Assembly: GCA_013397795.1 (NCBI GenBank)
Contig: VZTJ01004744.1
Span: 19,905 to 83,904, forward strand
Reading direction: 5' to 3'
Source: Orthonyx spaldingii
Lineage: Eukaryota; Chordata; Aves; Passeriformes; Orthonychidae
Length of the DNA stretch: 64,000 nucleotides
A model generated the notes under the pieces. It searched no databases and had not been told where the DNA came from. It worked only from the letters and a program-made list of their open reading frames with translations. Below are positions 9,846-22,389 of the stretch, in pieces. The first letter of the stretch is position 1. Each line of letters opens with the position of its first letter. Both the position numbers and the translations under genes were made by a program.

Positions 9846-10565
9846 TGTCCTAGCTGGAAGACAGGTGTTTGCTAAGGAAGGCAGGAGCCCCCCTTGGAAT
9901 AGGAAATGTAATCCCCTTCCCTCTGAATTAGTATGATTTTGAAATAAAGGGGGCTTTTCAGGCAATGTTGTGGGAAAAGGAATAACAGTTCTTTACTAAT
10001 ACATATATNNNNNNNNNNNNNNNNNNNNNNNNNNNNNNNNNNNNNNNNNNNNNNNNNNNNNNNNNNNNNNNNNNNNNNNNNNNNNNNNNNNNNNNNNNNN
10101 NNNNNNNNNNNNNNNNNNNNNNNNNNNNNNNNNNNNNNNNNNNNNNNNNNNNNNNNNNNNNNNNNNNNNNNNNNNNNNNNNNNNNNNNNNNNNNNNNNNN
10201 NNNNNNNNNNNNNNNNNNNNNNNNNNNNNNNNNNNNNNNNNNNNNNNNNNNNNNNNNNNNNNNNNNNNNNNNNNNNNNGCCACGGCTGGCAGGGGCTGGC
10301 TCCGGGAGAGGCAGGCAGGCAGCAGGAGCCAGGAAAACTCCACAGTGGTGACAAGCAACGGCAGCTTCCCTCTCTTCTGAATGCCGAGAGGCAAAGAGGG
10401 CGAGCTACTGCTCCCCTTGCCTTTTCCCAGCCCAGCTGTCACGAGATCTCTGCCTCCTTCAAGAGGGAATGTCCAAATAAGGGAATGGCTACTTACAAGG
10501 TTTTTTTACCCGACTGGTCTTTCTATTGTTTTTCCTAAGCACCCAGTCATTATGGTGTCTTAGCA
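9846..10565 (-). mobile_element. LTR, passerine ERV type, interrupted by assembly gap
   Basis: On the minus strand it reads TGCTAAGACACCATAATGAC at the right edge and ends near TCCAGCTAGGACA at 9846. The left part carries AGTAAA (complement of 9992-9997) followed by AAGAACTGTTATTCC and GCCTGAAAAG, then CCTGCCTTCCTTAGCA and ACACCTGTC. This is the R/U5 layout of the LTR fragment at 47470-47880 and of common songbird ERVL LTRs. The right part is GC-rich with CTGCCTGCCTGCCT. The 270 unknown bases fall between the two. Both edges are inferred from TG/CA ends without a target duplication. Confidence 0.6.
10009..10278. other. Assembly gap, 270 N
   Basis: Two hundred and seventy unknown bases interrupt the minus-strand LTR at 9846-10565. 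Frames that appear to read through this gap are artefacts. Confidence 0.99.
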
Positions 10566-13500
10566 ACATATGGGCAAAAATTCTCTAAGATAAGAGAAAC
10601 AAAAAGAAGGATTCCAAACCCCAACACAGGATGGGAAATAAAAGAAAATAAGTTACAAATATTGTGCTTATTGACAAGCATGGAAAAAAAGAATAAAGAG
10701 TAGCAGCATGATTTAGAATTCTATATTTTATACATAAAATACCTATAAAATATTTTCTTGCTGGTTTTTTCTTCCTGCAGGACAAGGAAAAAAAGACATT
10801 TTAAATAGATAGTATAATATATAATATAAATACTCTTAACAACTGGACATAGCCCGGGGAACCACAGCAGATTTACAGGTGAAAGGTAAGATTTACAGAG
10901 GTAAAATTAGCCCTTCACCTGCAGTGACCAGCAATAAAAATACTTATCTTTTTATTTTGGAAACTGAGTGAGTTCTGCACTAAATCCTTGATCTGTACTA
11001 CAGGAGGAAAAATCCCCAGCCTGGACCAAACCATTAATCCAATGTGGAGAAAGGTGGGCTGGAAGCAGGGGGCAGAGCTGGCACCTCCCTGGCTGGAGAA
11101 GGAACTGGTAGAGAAGGGAGCTCTGAGGGAGGGCACAGGTTTGTACTGAGGCTTTAGAAAGAGTCAGGTGCAATCACAAGGCAGCCCAGGAAACATTGGC
11201 AAAAAGCCTGAAGAAAACACAACCCAAACCTGAGCTGAATAACCCATCCCTGTGCTAACACCTGCCTTCTGCCTTGCTAATTTGACAGAAAAGCAACATC
11301 AACAGTGACATTCACCTGCTTGTTTTATCATGTTCTTTCAGGAAGTCACTCTTGCTCTGTTTGTAGGAGTTATTAGAGTCCATGATATGCGAAATTCTCC
11401 AGCCTGGCCTAAAATTATCCTCCTGCACCCTTTCTTACTGCTGCAATTTGCTGTGTTTTTGCTTTTTAGCTCAAGCATCAGAGTCTGTCATATCCCATTC
11501 CCTTTGCCTTTCATGTGCAGACACAGAGCCTCAGAAGGCTGGGGGCCCTTTGGGAGGGATCTCCTCTGACAGGAAAAGCTCAAGGCAGAGCACTGAATTT
11601 CTCCTTAAAAACACAAAACAAGAGAAACAGATTCATTTCCTCTGGGTAATGTCAGGCTGCAGAGTTTCTTTGACTGTATTCACAGCACATGAATGTAAAT
11701 AACAATGTTCAACCCTGTTTTCAGTTTTCAAGAGGTGAGCTAAATAAGACCACAGAAGCCTTAATTTGGGCACTAAAATGCGAATTCCAGCACATCTCTT
11801 TTATGATATTTTCACCATCTCAGGGGGTTACCTGCCTCCCCTTCGGGCCTCTGGCAGGTTTTGAGATGTCTGTGTGGAAGCAGCACATCATGTGTGCCCC
11901 CCTGGGGCAGAGACCCACTCCAGCCTTCATGCTTGTGAGGAAGATGTTTGGAATTTCATGCTTTTGAGAACTGAAAATTGGAAATAAAATTCTTCTTTCC
12001 TAGGACATAAAGCTTAGTTATTTGGTGGCATAGTGTAACTCTAGGTTTGGAATTGCCTACAGAAACTGTAAGTTAGAAAAGACACTAACTTTTCAGTCTT
12101 ATGGGTGAGAAAAAGCAAAACAAACCAAAATCCAAGTCAAAAATGCAGGCAAAGGAGGAAATAATGCATGAACAACTTCAAAAAAAGCCATGTGCGTGCA
12201 ATGTCTGGTGCTAGACCACCACAGGGAATTCATTTGGGTAAGTCAGACAAAGAGCAAACATTTACCATGTCAAGTTCTATCCATGTGATTTTTACCAATA
12301 TAAAAATTAATTACAAGTTTTCAAATTATCCCGCATTTCCTGCAGTAAATCATTCCTCCACAGTTAATGGCTCAAAGTAAGAGTGCACATGTTCAACCAG
12401 AGGTGCTTCAGGGAGACTGACTTCCTACTGGATTATTGCTCCAGACCTCATCTTCATCTGTGCTTCCATTCCACTGGCAGCATTCTCCCAGTGCACAATG
12501 CTATTAAAAATAATGGTTTGGAGCATCAATAATATATTAAAGACGGCCTCCTCAACATGGCTGTGGTGACAGCATAATAAAATCCATCATTCTTTGAACA
12601 TTTACAGCCATACATCTTACAGTTAATGATGTGGCACAACTCCTATCATCAAGAAATGAGGGAAACAGAAGTTGAAAGCAAGGAGCCATAAAAGCTTGAA
12701 ACTGAGCCCAGGAAAAGTGCAAAGAGTTCTGAAGTGTAGGGCTGCTTAACTCCATACCCAAGCAGGGAGCAGGCTGCTCAACAGGAGATCCAGGTTTGTC
12801 ATGAGAGACACCCTAAGAAAAAGTTTGGCCTCAATCTTCACTTTAAAATTTGTTTGGTTGCTTAACAGTATCTAAGGATCTGCATCATGAAGAGCACAGG
12901 ACTTACCTCCCTAACCTCCACCATCCAAAAATGAACCTGTAAGACTGAGTCACAGACTTTGGCTTCCTAAATTGTCAATGGAGAGGGACAGGAGGCTCCA
13001 GAAAGCCACCTGTTTCTGGGCCCTGTGTAGGTGGAATTACTGACTGGAATATTACACTCCTTGATACAAAGAGATTACGCAGTATCACCAGAGAACCATT
13101 ACTGTGTTATTTTATGACTAATAACCATCCACTTCCCCTCTATGCACACTAATTGAAAACTTTAATTGATGTTTCAAAGCCTACAGTTCCTTCACTTGCA
13201 CACAGAATGGGCATTTTCCCAGATCTGCTCATTAAATTATGATTGCACAGAGTAAATGCTTATTCCCACTAAACCTACATGACACCTCTTCACTTTCTCC
13301 TCTGGTAATATTTAGTGTCATTTTCATTAAGTCAATTGACAGAATATCAGCTTCTCTTCACCCTGCTTTCCTTAAGCTGCTCTGTACTCCAGCCTGCCCT
13401 CCCAAAGGCAGCTCTCAGGAGGAGCCTGGAACAGAGTGTGTCTCCTCCTGGAGCACTGGGGCTATTTGTGTCTCCTCCTGGTGCACTGGCCTCATCAGAC

Positions 13501-15462
13501 ATACAACAGAGCCAATGGACTCACAGCCATGCTGCCAGGAAGGAATTAGAGTACGGAAACAGGCAGTGGGAATCACCCATGCCAAGAGAAGGGGAAGTCC
13601 TTTTCCTCCTGACAGAGCCAAGAATAAAACAAATCAAAGGACTAGCCTAACTCAACACCAATTCTCACAAGGTCCAGCAAGTAATGTAATTTCTGTTTTA
13701 ATTCCCTTCCTATTCTGATTCAAAAGTTTCCATTCAAGTGTCAATAAACAAGACTTTTAAGATTTATTTATTTTCAACAGATAACAAAACTTGTTCTTCA
13801 TGAACTTCTACAGTCTGACAGTCATTAGGTGCCTCTAACTTTGGCATCACAACAGCAAGGAATTCCATCTTAGAAAGCAACTGAATTCCCTCTATTTAGA
13901 AAATTCAAATTAAGAAAACTTTACCTTCAGGTCAGCTAAAATTGCAAATTCTTTTTGGAATTTTTTCATAAAAGGAGCTGCATGCAAATATATACTAGGT
14001 GGAGCTAGTAGCAATCAACAATAAGGCTGGAGTAAGATACTCAAAAGACATTTTTAAAATGACTAAACATTGTTAATGATTCATGTCTGCACATCTGAAA
14101 TGTTTTGTCTCTGGTGGAGATTTGACTAACACTAGATTCACACATATGCAAGAATGAGGAAATCTCAAATATTCCTACAGTGAAAACATTACTGGAACAA
14201 AGAACTATGTCTAAACAGTCTTTCACTGATACTGAAAGGAAACGTAAGCCTGGTCCACTTATAATCTTCAGGTAAAACAGAGATTTCACTGTTCCAAATA
14301 CACCACCTGCTCTTTTTTTCAAGCTGTATCAGTGTTACAAAGTCCTTGCACCTTACACAACTGTTTTAATTTTAGGGGTTCATGTCAGTATTCCATTCAC
14401 AGATGTCAGTATTCCAAATGCAACAGAGACTGCAGCGCATACATTTAGTTTTGCACCACAGTAAGGATCTGATAGCACTGTTTAGTGTTTCTCTTTAATG
14501 ACTTCACATTTACTCCAACTAAGTTAACTTGGATTTCCAGGGTTGTGTTTAAGCACCAGAAATCACTTTGGACAGACTGTGTGATGAGGATTAGCACTGC
14601 AGCACCTCAGAGAGCATTTCCTTTGGAAGAAGACATGGGCAAGAGAGAAATACTGGTTTAAATCATTAAAATAATGTTTTAATAAGCATGGTACCAGAGT
14701 TTTCAATTTGCTACCTTTCTTAGGTTCAAAGAATGAGATATGAGATTGCTCTTTAGTTCTTCCTTTTGTAAGAGCAGACCTGTGAGCTGTGTGGTCTTAT
14801 CCAAGCACTTGATGTTCAGCTGTATGTGACTCACAGTGATAAAAAGAGCCATTAGCTTCAAATACAGTTTGTTCTTCCTGAGAGTTTCAGCTGGAAACTC
14901 CTACAATATAAGAGCTAACTGCATGATGATGGCTTGGTAGTTCCAATATTTCTTTTCTATAGCAGAGTATCAAACAATATATTAAAATGCAAGTGTGTAT
15001 TCAGACCCATCTTCATTTCAAGACAGATCTCACAAAATTTTGTCAGCATAAGGTCACAGAGAAGATGTCGCTCAGCCACATTTTCCAGAAAAAGAACACA
15101 ATTTCCTTTTCTTTTTTTGTTGTCTGTAGCTGCAGGAGTTGTGATACAAAGCAGAAAAATACAACTCTGCCCCTGGGCTCCTGGAAAAGCTGAGCCAACC
15201 CGTGCACAGCCACTGTGATGGAGCTCCCCAGGGACATTCCACACACTTGTGTTCAGAACATCCCAGTGCAGCGCTGCTGTCACCTCCAGGAAACATTAAA
15301 CAAGCCCATATCCTCATGCTCTAAGTTCACACACTACTTTTAATAGATAAGCACATAAGGAACAGTAACAAACTTGCCAAGGGAGAAATTCTGGAAGAAC
15401 AGTCAATAAAACCAACAGCAAAACTGGTTTGCAAACATGACTGGCTTGAATGTTTACAAACA
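10566..15462. other. Unique noncoding sequence with small tandem repeats
   Basis: I find no exon series. A GC-richer patch at 11030-11200 and several frames of about 100 codons have no recognisable product. Minor tandem repeats occur at 13437-13496 (listed separately) and at about 14383-14420, where ATGTCAGTATTCCA appears twice. The stretch 13080-13240 is AT-rich and repeat-free. Confidence 0.5.
13437..13496 (+). repeat. Two-copy tandem repeat, 30-bp period
   Basis: TGTGTCTCCTCCTGG followed by GCACTGG occurs at 13437 and again exactly 30 bases later at 13467, with a few differences. It has no matching copies elsewhere in the window that I noticed. Confidence 0.7.
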
Positions 15463-15486
15463 CAACAACAACAACAACAACAACAA
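15463..15486 (+). repeat. (CAA)n microsatellite
   Basis: An uninterrupted run of CAA triplets, eight units long, preceded by an imperfect AAACAC. It is a simple repeat and likely length-variable. Confidence 0.95.
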
Positions 15487-15820
15487 TCATTATAGGACCT
15501 ACTTGCATAAAACAATTAACTTGGGATGCAGGTGGATTACTGTTTACAAATGTGGACATTGATTTTGGCCGTGGGTGTTGTTTATGCAAATGTTAGTAAA
15601 CCATGCTAGAACTTACAGCATGCCTTGTGCAGCCACAAGGTCCTGTCCCTCCAATAATATCCAAACCTGTAGCGTTTGCTGGGATCTCCTAAAGACCCAG
15701 AATAAATACAAACAGATACATTTCCTGAAATAAGTCTTATTACATTTGTACTGCTGAAGTTTTGCAGAGATCAGTCACAAGAGAGCTGCCAAGCAGAAGG
15801 CTGCCTGGCTGGCTAGGTGC

Positions 15821-16105
15821 TCACTGAATTCTTTTTCGAAATATCTTGCTCTTTGTAGGGCTGCAAAATGTATTCAGATTCTCATAGGAACAGGATTTCC
15901 TTGAAAGATTATTGTTGTTCTGAAGAACCAGAATTTGGGAAGAACTTCTCTCCTTCGGAGTTCGTTTTTCTGGTCTCAGGATGGTAATAAGGAGGATAAC
16001 AGGAAGAAGTGAGAAATAAATGTGATATTTCAAACTTTCAAAGTCAGGCTTGATTTGAATTTTCCTTATGGATTTACACAGCAATTTTCGTGAGTCAAAT
16101 CTCAT
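15821..16105 (-). CDS. Unassigned 94-codon open frame with one hydrophobic segment
   Basis: The frame runs from an ATG at 16105 to a stop at 15821 on minus. The product would be basic. It has one hydrophobic stretch at about residues 28-44 (YHIYFSLLPVILLITIL), followed by a Lys/Arg-rich segment (RPEKRTPKERSS) and an asparagine/serine-rich tail. That resembles a small single-pass membrane protein. I recognise no family, see no signal peptide or neighbouring exons, and no repeat overlaps it. A chance frame is the more likely explanation; a conserved micro-protein or terminal exon is possible. Confidence 0.12.
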   Translation of the reverse strand: MRFDSRKLLCKSIRKIQIKPDFESLKYHIYFSLLPVILLITILRPEKRTPKERSSSQILVLQNNNNLSRKSCSYENLNTFCSPTKSKIFRKRIQ

Positions 16106-17479
16106 TTGACTTACTAACAGCGTTAATATATCACGAGTTATTCCCTTGCAATATCAACTTACAAATGAGTCCTTCCATTATTGCCATGTCCTACTTATGA
16201 CTGTGTATTCAAAGCATCTGTGGTGTCCTACATCAAAACAGAGCCAAAATTGCATCTGACACAACCCAGCAGTTTGTGAAAGAAAAGCAGAATCTAATAC
16301 CCAAGATCCCAAGGTGATGGGCAGAATCAGTGTTGTAGCTTTAATGCCTCATTTAAAAGTATTTCATCTTCTAAATTTTGCTACTTTGCAAAGAAACCAG
16401 TTCAATTTGCCTCCTGCTTTAAAATAATTATTTAATCACCAATTAACAACTTACAAATGCCTACTGACTTGCTGAGAAATTTGTCATAACCCCCACAATA
16501 ATCTACTCATAATATTCTGTCTTTCCTTGAGATCCACACCTATTCCCACCTTACTGCTGTTTCCCTGGGCTGTCAATTTGTTCAGTCACATGTCCCTCCA
16601 TAACACTTTTTCTTTTGTCCTTTTCCTATTGAGAAGGGTGCTGCAAGGAAGAGGCAGGAAGCTGTAGGAAAAGCCATGTCCCTGGTAAAACAATGCAGCT
16701 TTAGACAGCTGAAGAACAAGCCCAATAAAATAAACAGCTATGATATAAAGTTGATGGGAGCCCTTACATTTTCTGATCATTGTACATATGCAGCCATCAC
16801 AAACGAAGACTAATCCTAGGATTTTTGGGATCACCTGAGCCTCCAGTCTGTTCCTGCAGTCTTTTTCTCCAGCTGACTGGAAGATTGCCTTGGGTGAAAC
16901 CCTGTGTTTATCTCCACAGAAAATGGAAATCTTGAGAACAGAAAAAACACCTGGTAAGGACAAAGTCAGGAGAAGGAAAGGAGGTGATGACTGTGTGCTC
17001 CTCAGGCCACATTGCCACAGCTCCTGCATCAGGTGTGCTCTCGTGTCCCCATCTCAAGGCAACTGCACACACCAGCTTTCAGCAAGGAGAGAAACCCTAC
17101 CTGCATTTAGGGCCTCAGGCAATCACCACATGTTTTTCAGTAAGCAGAAAGGAAAATATCTGCCACTCATCACTGGCAGTGACTTTGAAACATAGAGTTT
17201 TAAACATTGAAACATTAGGATTTTAGTTAAAGGTTAGTTTTGCTGAAATTAGTTAAAACACATTTAATAAGCAAACCCAGATGGAGTAAATTAAGAAAAT
17301 AAATGGTTAACTAGAGATTCAGGCCTGGAATAAGTTTTTAAGACTCAAGTAACTGATTTCTTGCTACTTTATATTTGTTCAGCTGTGCTTGTGCTTATGA
17401 AACAGACAGCATTGATTAACAGATCTAAAGAAATGTAGACAATTACTAATTTTTCATTTGAAAACCCATTTAGAAAGGA
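16106..17479. other. Unique noncoding sequence, no gene seen
   Basis: This is single-copy, AT-rich sequence. The 147-codon minus-strand frame at 16586-17029 has no recognisable domain and no splice context I trust. Confidence 0.5.
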
Positions 17480-17870
17480 TGAAGGGAGGAACTGGAGGTC
17501 CTCCAAGAGCAATATGTATTGTCAAAAACCAGAAAGGTAGAAAGGTCAAAATGAGGTAGATGAGGGTTACTTCATCACAAACGACCTCTCCTCAAATCAT
17601 GAGACCACCGACCCATTTCAAGGAACTAACTACACATGCTTAATGATTTCCCAGCTAATTACCATATGAAGCGGGGAGTGGGAGGTGTTAATGTTATGAA
17701 TATGTATCTGTATTGAATCTTTGTGAATAAACAGACCTTGCAGTGTTGTGTGACCTCGCACTGCGCATTAGGGAGCTGTCCCATGCAGTTGCCCAGTCGA
17801 AATGAACGCACACTTTCTAACTCTGTTAGAGGGTCTTTGTCCATCTCAGTTAGGTATCGATATTAGGCCA
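17480..17870 (+). mobile_element. Solo LTR, passerine ERV type
   Basis: The segment from about TGAAGGGAGGAAC has the layout of an LTR: a long U3-like part, an AATAAA poly(A) signal at 17726-17731, then CTTGCAGTG and a CpG-containing R/U5 part (CTCGCACTGCGCATTAGGGA, GAACGCACACTTTCTAAC, TCTTTGTCCATCTCA). CpGs are rare around it, so the piece stands out. I recall closely similar U5 sequences from songbird endogenous retroviruses. A second AATAAA at 17884-17889 may mean the element extends to about 17900. No target duplication was found, and edges are approximate. Confidence 0.55.
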
Positions 17871-20800
17871 ATGCCCATGTTTTAATAAATCAACTTTCAG
17901 CCTGGTCTGTCCTGATCCTATACCCTTGGAGAGGAGCTGCAGCAGCTCGGCACTGTCTGCTGGCACTGCCCTGTGCACTGATAGGGATGTTTGTCAGTAG
18001 GTGGAATTCTAAGGGAATGTTGAGAGCAGAGGGAAAAAATACCCAAGTGTTTTTAGAAGATCGAGAAGCTCCAAGAATCTGGATAATTTTGAGAAGAATA
18101 AAAACTTTTCCTTCAGGGCTATTTTTATGAAATCTAAGGGACAAATATAGCAAAAGTACCTGGTGATAAGAAAAATGTTGGTTCAGTTCTGCAAGACATA
18201 CAGAAGTCATCCCATCTTACCTCGAGCAAGGAATTTTAACGAGAAGGTGATGGGAATGATTCCCAGCTCATCATATTGTGTCCATGCTCAAGGATGCCTG
18301 TTTTTTTTAGGAATTTCACAGTCTTAGGATGTCATGATTCTTCTAAAACTGTAGCTCTTTTTCCACAGCTGCCTTCCCCAGCCCCTGGTTTGTCAGGTCA
18401 CTTCTTTTAATGCAGGCTTCTCGTTTACAAGGGTAATGCCGTACTTGGGGACATTAAATATGCCAACCAAACAGAAAAACTGCCTGGGAAATGTCAGTGA
18501 GTTTTAAATGGGATTCCTTCCCTTTGCTTGAATAGCATTCTCTGATAAACCTTTTCCACAAGAACACACAGAGCTGTGCATCATCACAGTAATTATACCA
18601 GAAGAATTGCACATGGTGAACACAAGAACACACTGGACGCTCTCTGGAAAAATACTGCAAAGCAGATTTTTTCCCCACACACAAAGAAAACATTTCTGAC
18701 AAAATGACAGTAAAAGAAAAGTGTTGTGGGGCTTTCATGTCAGGGATGACTACAGTGCTGAAACACAGAAATTGGTAATTGGGGGGGTTCTGATGAGGAA
18801 AACCATGAAGGAAATCTGACATAAAATTTGAAAGTCAGATGTTGTTTATTTCTGTCACAATTTCCCTTCCCAAACAATCACAGGTTTTCAAAAAGCTGTT
18901 TTTGAAAAGCTCTGTACAGATGGCTGCTTAGCCATTAAAACACACCTTACTCTTTACTTGCTGATGGACAGAGCTTCTCCAGCACCCCACTGGGTCCTTC
19001 CACCTTGGGCTCTTTCCAAACTCACTGTTTGATTTCTCTTGGTGACAGGCACTTTTACCCCACATTCAAGTGGTTCTGTTGTTCTGGACTTTCTACTCAA
19101 AACTTGTCTTTCAAGCTGATAGAGCCAATGAACCCAAACTCACTCTTCCACTGGTAATCTGCTGCTGGCAGGAGCTTGCTGTGAACCACTCCTTTCCCTC
19201 TGGGCCATTTGTCTTCACTTCCTCAGGGTGAAAGAAACTGATAAGCAATTTCAGAACTAGGTCAATGTGAAATCTCTCTAAGTTATCATAATGCAGGTCT
19301 AAATTCCACTTGGGTTTTCTCCTTACCTGCCCAACATGGCAATTTCAGACACACAAGGATCAGAGGTAACTCTGATCCACAGAGGGAAAGTCAGTGGGGG
19401 CTCACTGTCTCCACATTTCATGATTGCTTACATCCAATGTGAAGTTGTTTTCAGTGGGAAACAAAATTATTTAGTGTTTCCAAAGGCCAGAACTTTCCTG
19501 GAGAGATTTTGTAGCCATTTGTCTCTTCCTCCTTCCATTTGCGTTACCGTACATCTTCACTCAATTGCCTTCCTGGGCAGTCTTCCACCTGCAGCACACA
19601 GAAACTTAGGCATTAAAACATCCTGAAAACTATTTTAGAATTGTGTACTTTTCTAAATATTTCAACCTAAATTACACATAAATCCATGGCAAAAGTCCTC
19701 CTTCCTCACCTGGAGCCTGCACTTGCCCAGGTGAACATGCTGCAATCACGTAGCTGCTCTTTGAGGTTTGCAATGTTTGAATTTTCATCACTTTAACACA
19801 GAGGTATGCCCACCCCTATAGTTCAAAAGTAATTGTTTCACTATTGGCCCATATTGTCTATTTTGCTCCTTCCCTCCAAATTCTCATTTCTCCACTACTT
19901 GCAAGGCTTCTGTGCCCTTGTAAACTGGCATTTACATTAAATTAGTAAAAGATCAGTTCAATAAAATATTTTAGACAGCATTAGGAACAAGGTAATAATT
20001 TTTTCCCTAAAAAAATCAAAAGTCATCACTTTCTCAAAGTGCAATTTCACATTTTTTTGGAAAGATTTTCTCTGTTAGAGGAGCCAAGAACTTGACTGTG
20101 CTGCAGAGCCTTTTGTTATTACTTTATAAGAGGTTGTTTGGATTTTCAAGCACCTTTTTAGGTTGTTAATAGCTGCTTGGGCATAGGGGTTTATTGATTT
20201 ATAAAGTCACAGCTATTTTTCCTGTCTCTGATGTTTACAACGGCTAGCTGGAAAACAGCGCTGGCTTTGCAAAAACAGCACAAGTTTAGAGCAGCTGAGG
20301 TAAGATATTATTCTCTGGAAAGGGACAAGGGAAAAGAAGGAAACCTGTTTCAGAGGAAAAACAACTGCACAGGTTAGGGAACACATAAGGGTGATTCAGT
20401 CAATATTCATCTCTCAGATCAATAACATTTGATGTTAATTTCAGTGAAATCAATATCTGCTTAATTTAAGTGTTGTTGTTCCTCAGTTCCATCTACTTCT
20501 CCATATTTCCAGGATCTTTTCTCAGTGCTTAACATTTCAAACTTGATCACCCAACCTGATCTTTGCATATGCAGAATTTTCACCATGGGCTCAAAATGAA
20601 GAAGGAAAAAAAACAAACAAAAAAACCCCCAAACCAAACAGCAACAACAACAAAAAAAACCCCACTGAGCACTGGAGATGAATAATTTTTTTCCACAAAT
20701 CTCAGTCTTTATCCTTAGATAAAGGGGAAAAGTAAGGGGGCCTGAGGAAGTGGTTGTACAGCCAAAAGTGGGGGCAGGAGGATTAGCAAAGATGTTGGCA

Positions 20801-22389
20801 TCCTTGCTAGCATTTAACAGGTGCTGAAAAAAGGTGTTTTATCTGTTAAAGGTCTTCTTAATACCTGAATTCTTGTGTGGGAACTGTCCTTATCAGATTG
20901 ATTTTATAAACTGGCAGAGTGTTGTCAGAGGTATCTGCACCCAGACTGAATCCTAAAGATCCTGATCTCCATCACACCTATGAATGATCCAGCAGGAAAC
21001 ACTGGAGACTCTGGCTGCTTTTTCAGGTCACGATTTCTGTACTGCCCTGCAAGGAAATTTCAGCTGAATCCTGAAAGGGCTCTGCAGCAGCACAGCACTT
21101 GGCAAGCACATGGAGATTACTCTTTCTGCTGGAATTTGAGCATCAATTACCAACACTTGATAAACCAATTCCTCTTTTCTCCTCCCCTCCACAGTTGGAC
21201 CTGGAGGTTTTGCTAACCCCTCATACCAGAAAGCTCATTTCATCCTTTAACCTTCATCTCTCCTTTTCCTTTGCACAAAATTGCAGGAAACTATTTTCAG
21301 GTTTGCTAAACCCAAGGATGTTTTGGCTGCCAAGCTGCATCAAGAGGAAAGAAAGAAAGTGCTTTCATTTGGTCTTATCAGAGAACTGATAATAACATTA
21401 TTGTACATGCAAAGAACTCCAAGCTTGTTTATCTGCAACAACAGAATGACACATGCAAATATACATATGAAAGGCCAGAATATCTCAAGCTCCATTAGTT
21501 CAGTCAAGAATATTATATCCCTAAAATGCAAACTGAATTGTTTACTGACATCAACGGTACTAATGCCTCTTGGTAATTTTCTGTTTTCCTATAACAAGCC
21601 TTGCCAGGTTCACTCTTTGGTTTTCAGGAAAATAATCTGAGAAGGAAAGATTTGCTTTCTAAATAATTTTCAGCCTTAATAATGAGAAGCCTCATACCAA
21701 CTAGAATTATTGACTATTTGTTGTGTTCTGAATCTTCTACACAATTAAATTTTAAATCTAATTCAAACCCTAAAACATTTTATCATCATATCTGCTGCCA
21801 AAATAAAAGTTGGAACTAATTTGGCTGGCATCCAAATCATGACCCAAAAGAATTGTTGCCTGTGGGGTATCTCAGAAATGCACTGTCTTGTAACCAAAGG
21901 TTTGGGTTGGTTTGCTTTCAAGTTCCTGGTTTCCTCCATATTTCCTGGCCTCCCTCCTTATTTCCCCCTTCCATTTGGCAATACCTCCCACTCGCAGTAA
22001 GTTATCTGTGTGCTACCAACACTAAGCTTTTACAGCATTCTGGTGACAGATTCTAATTTAGGACTTTACCCTATAGCAGATCAGGTCATTGCTCACGTGC
22101 CAGGATAAATAACAGCCTGTACGCTGTTGAGAACTCAACTGCATCTCGATTTCTCATGCAGCTATTTCACCTCTCCATTTACATTCTCATTACCTTTTCT
22201 GTTGGGAACCCTTGCACCAGCCATCCTGGGGATGGCTTTGGATAAAATATACTCAGATAATTAGGACATCCCTGGAGCAGTGGGGCTATCTTAAAATAAT
22301 CATTACAGAAAAGTACATTTGCAATTTTAAGTGGCGTGGTAATAAAACTTATAACCCAAACTTTAATTTTTGCTGACTAAATACAACCC
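17871..22389. other. Unique noncoding sequence; candidate regulatory patches
   Basis: No gene or repeat family is recognised. The patch 20040-20290 (AT-rich, with GGTTGTTAATAGCTGC and TTATTGATTTATAAAG) and the patch 22060-22200 (with the E-box CACGTG at about 22095) look like single-copy sequence that could be constrained. A/C-rich low-complexity sequence lies at 20606-20662. Confidence 0.3.

Noticed and set aside
9872..10442. Two minus-strand open frames of 148-160 codons
   Set aside because: They run through 270 unknown bases, so the apparent lack of stops is an artefact, and their ends lie in LTR sequence.
18454..18822. 122-codon minus-strand open frame rich in aromatic residues
   Set aside because: The composition reflects the AT-rich complement; there is no motif, signal or neighbour to support a gene.
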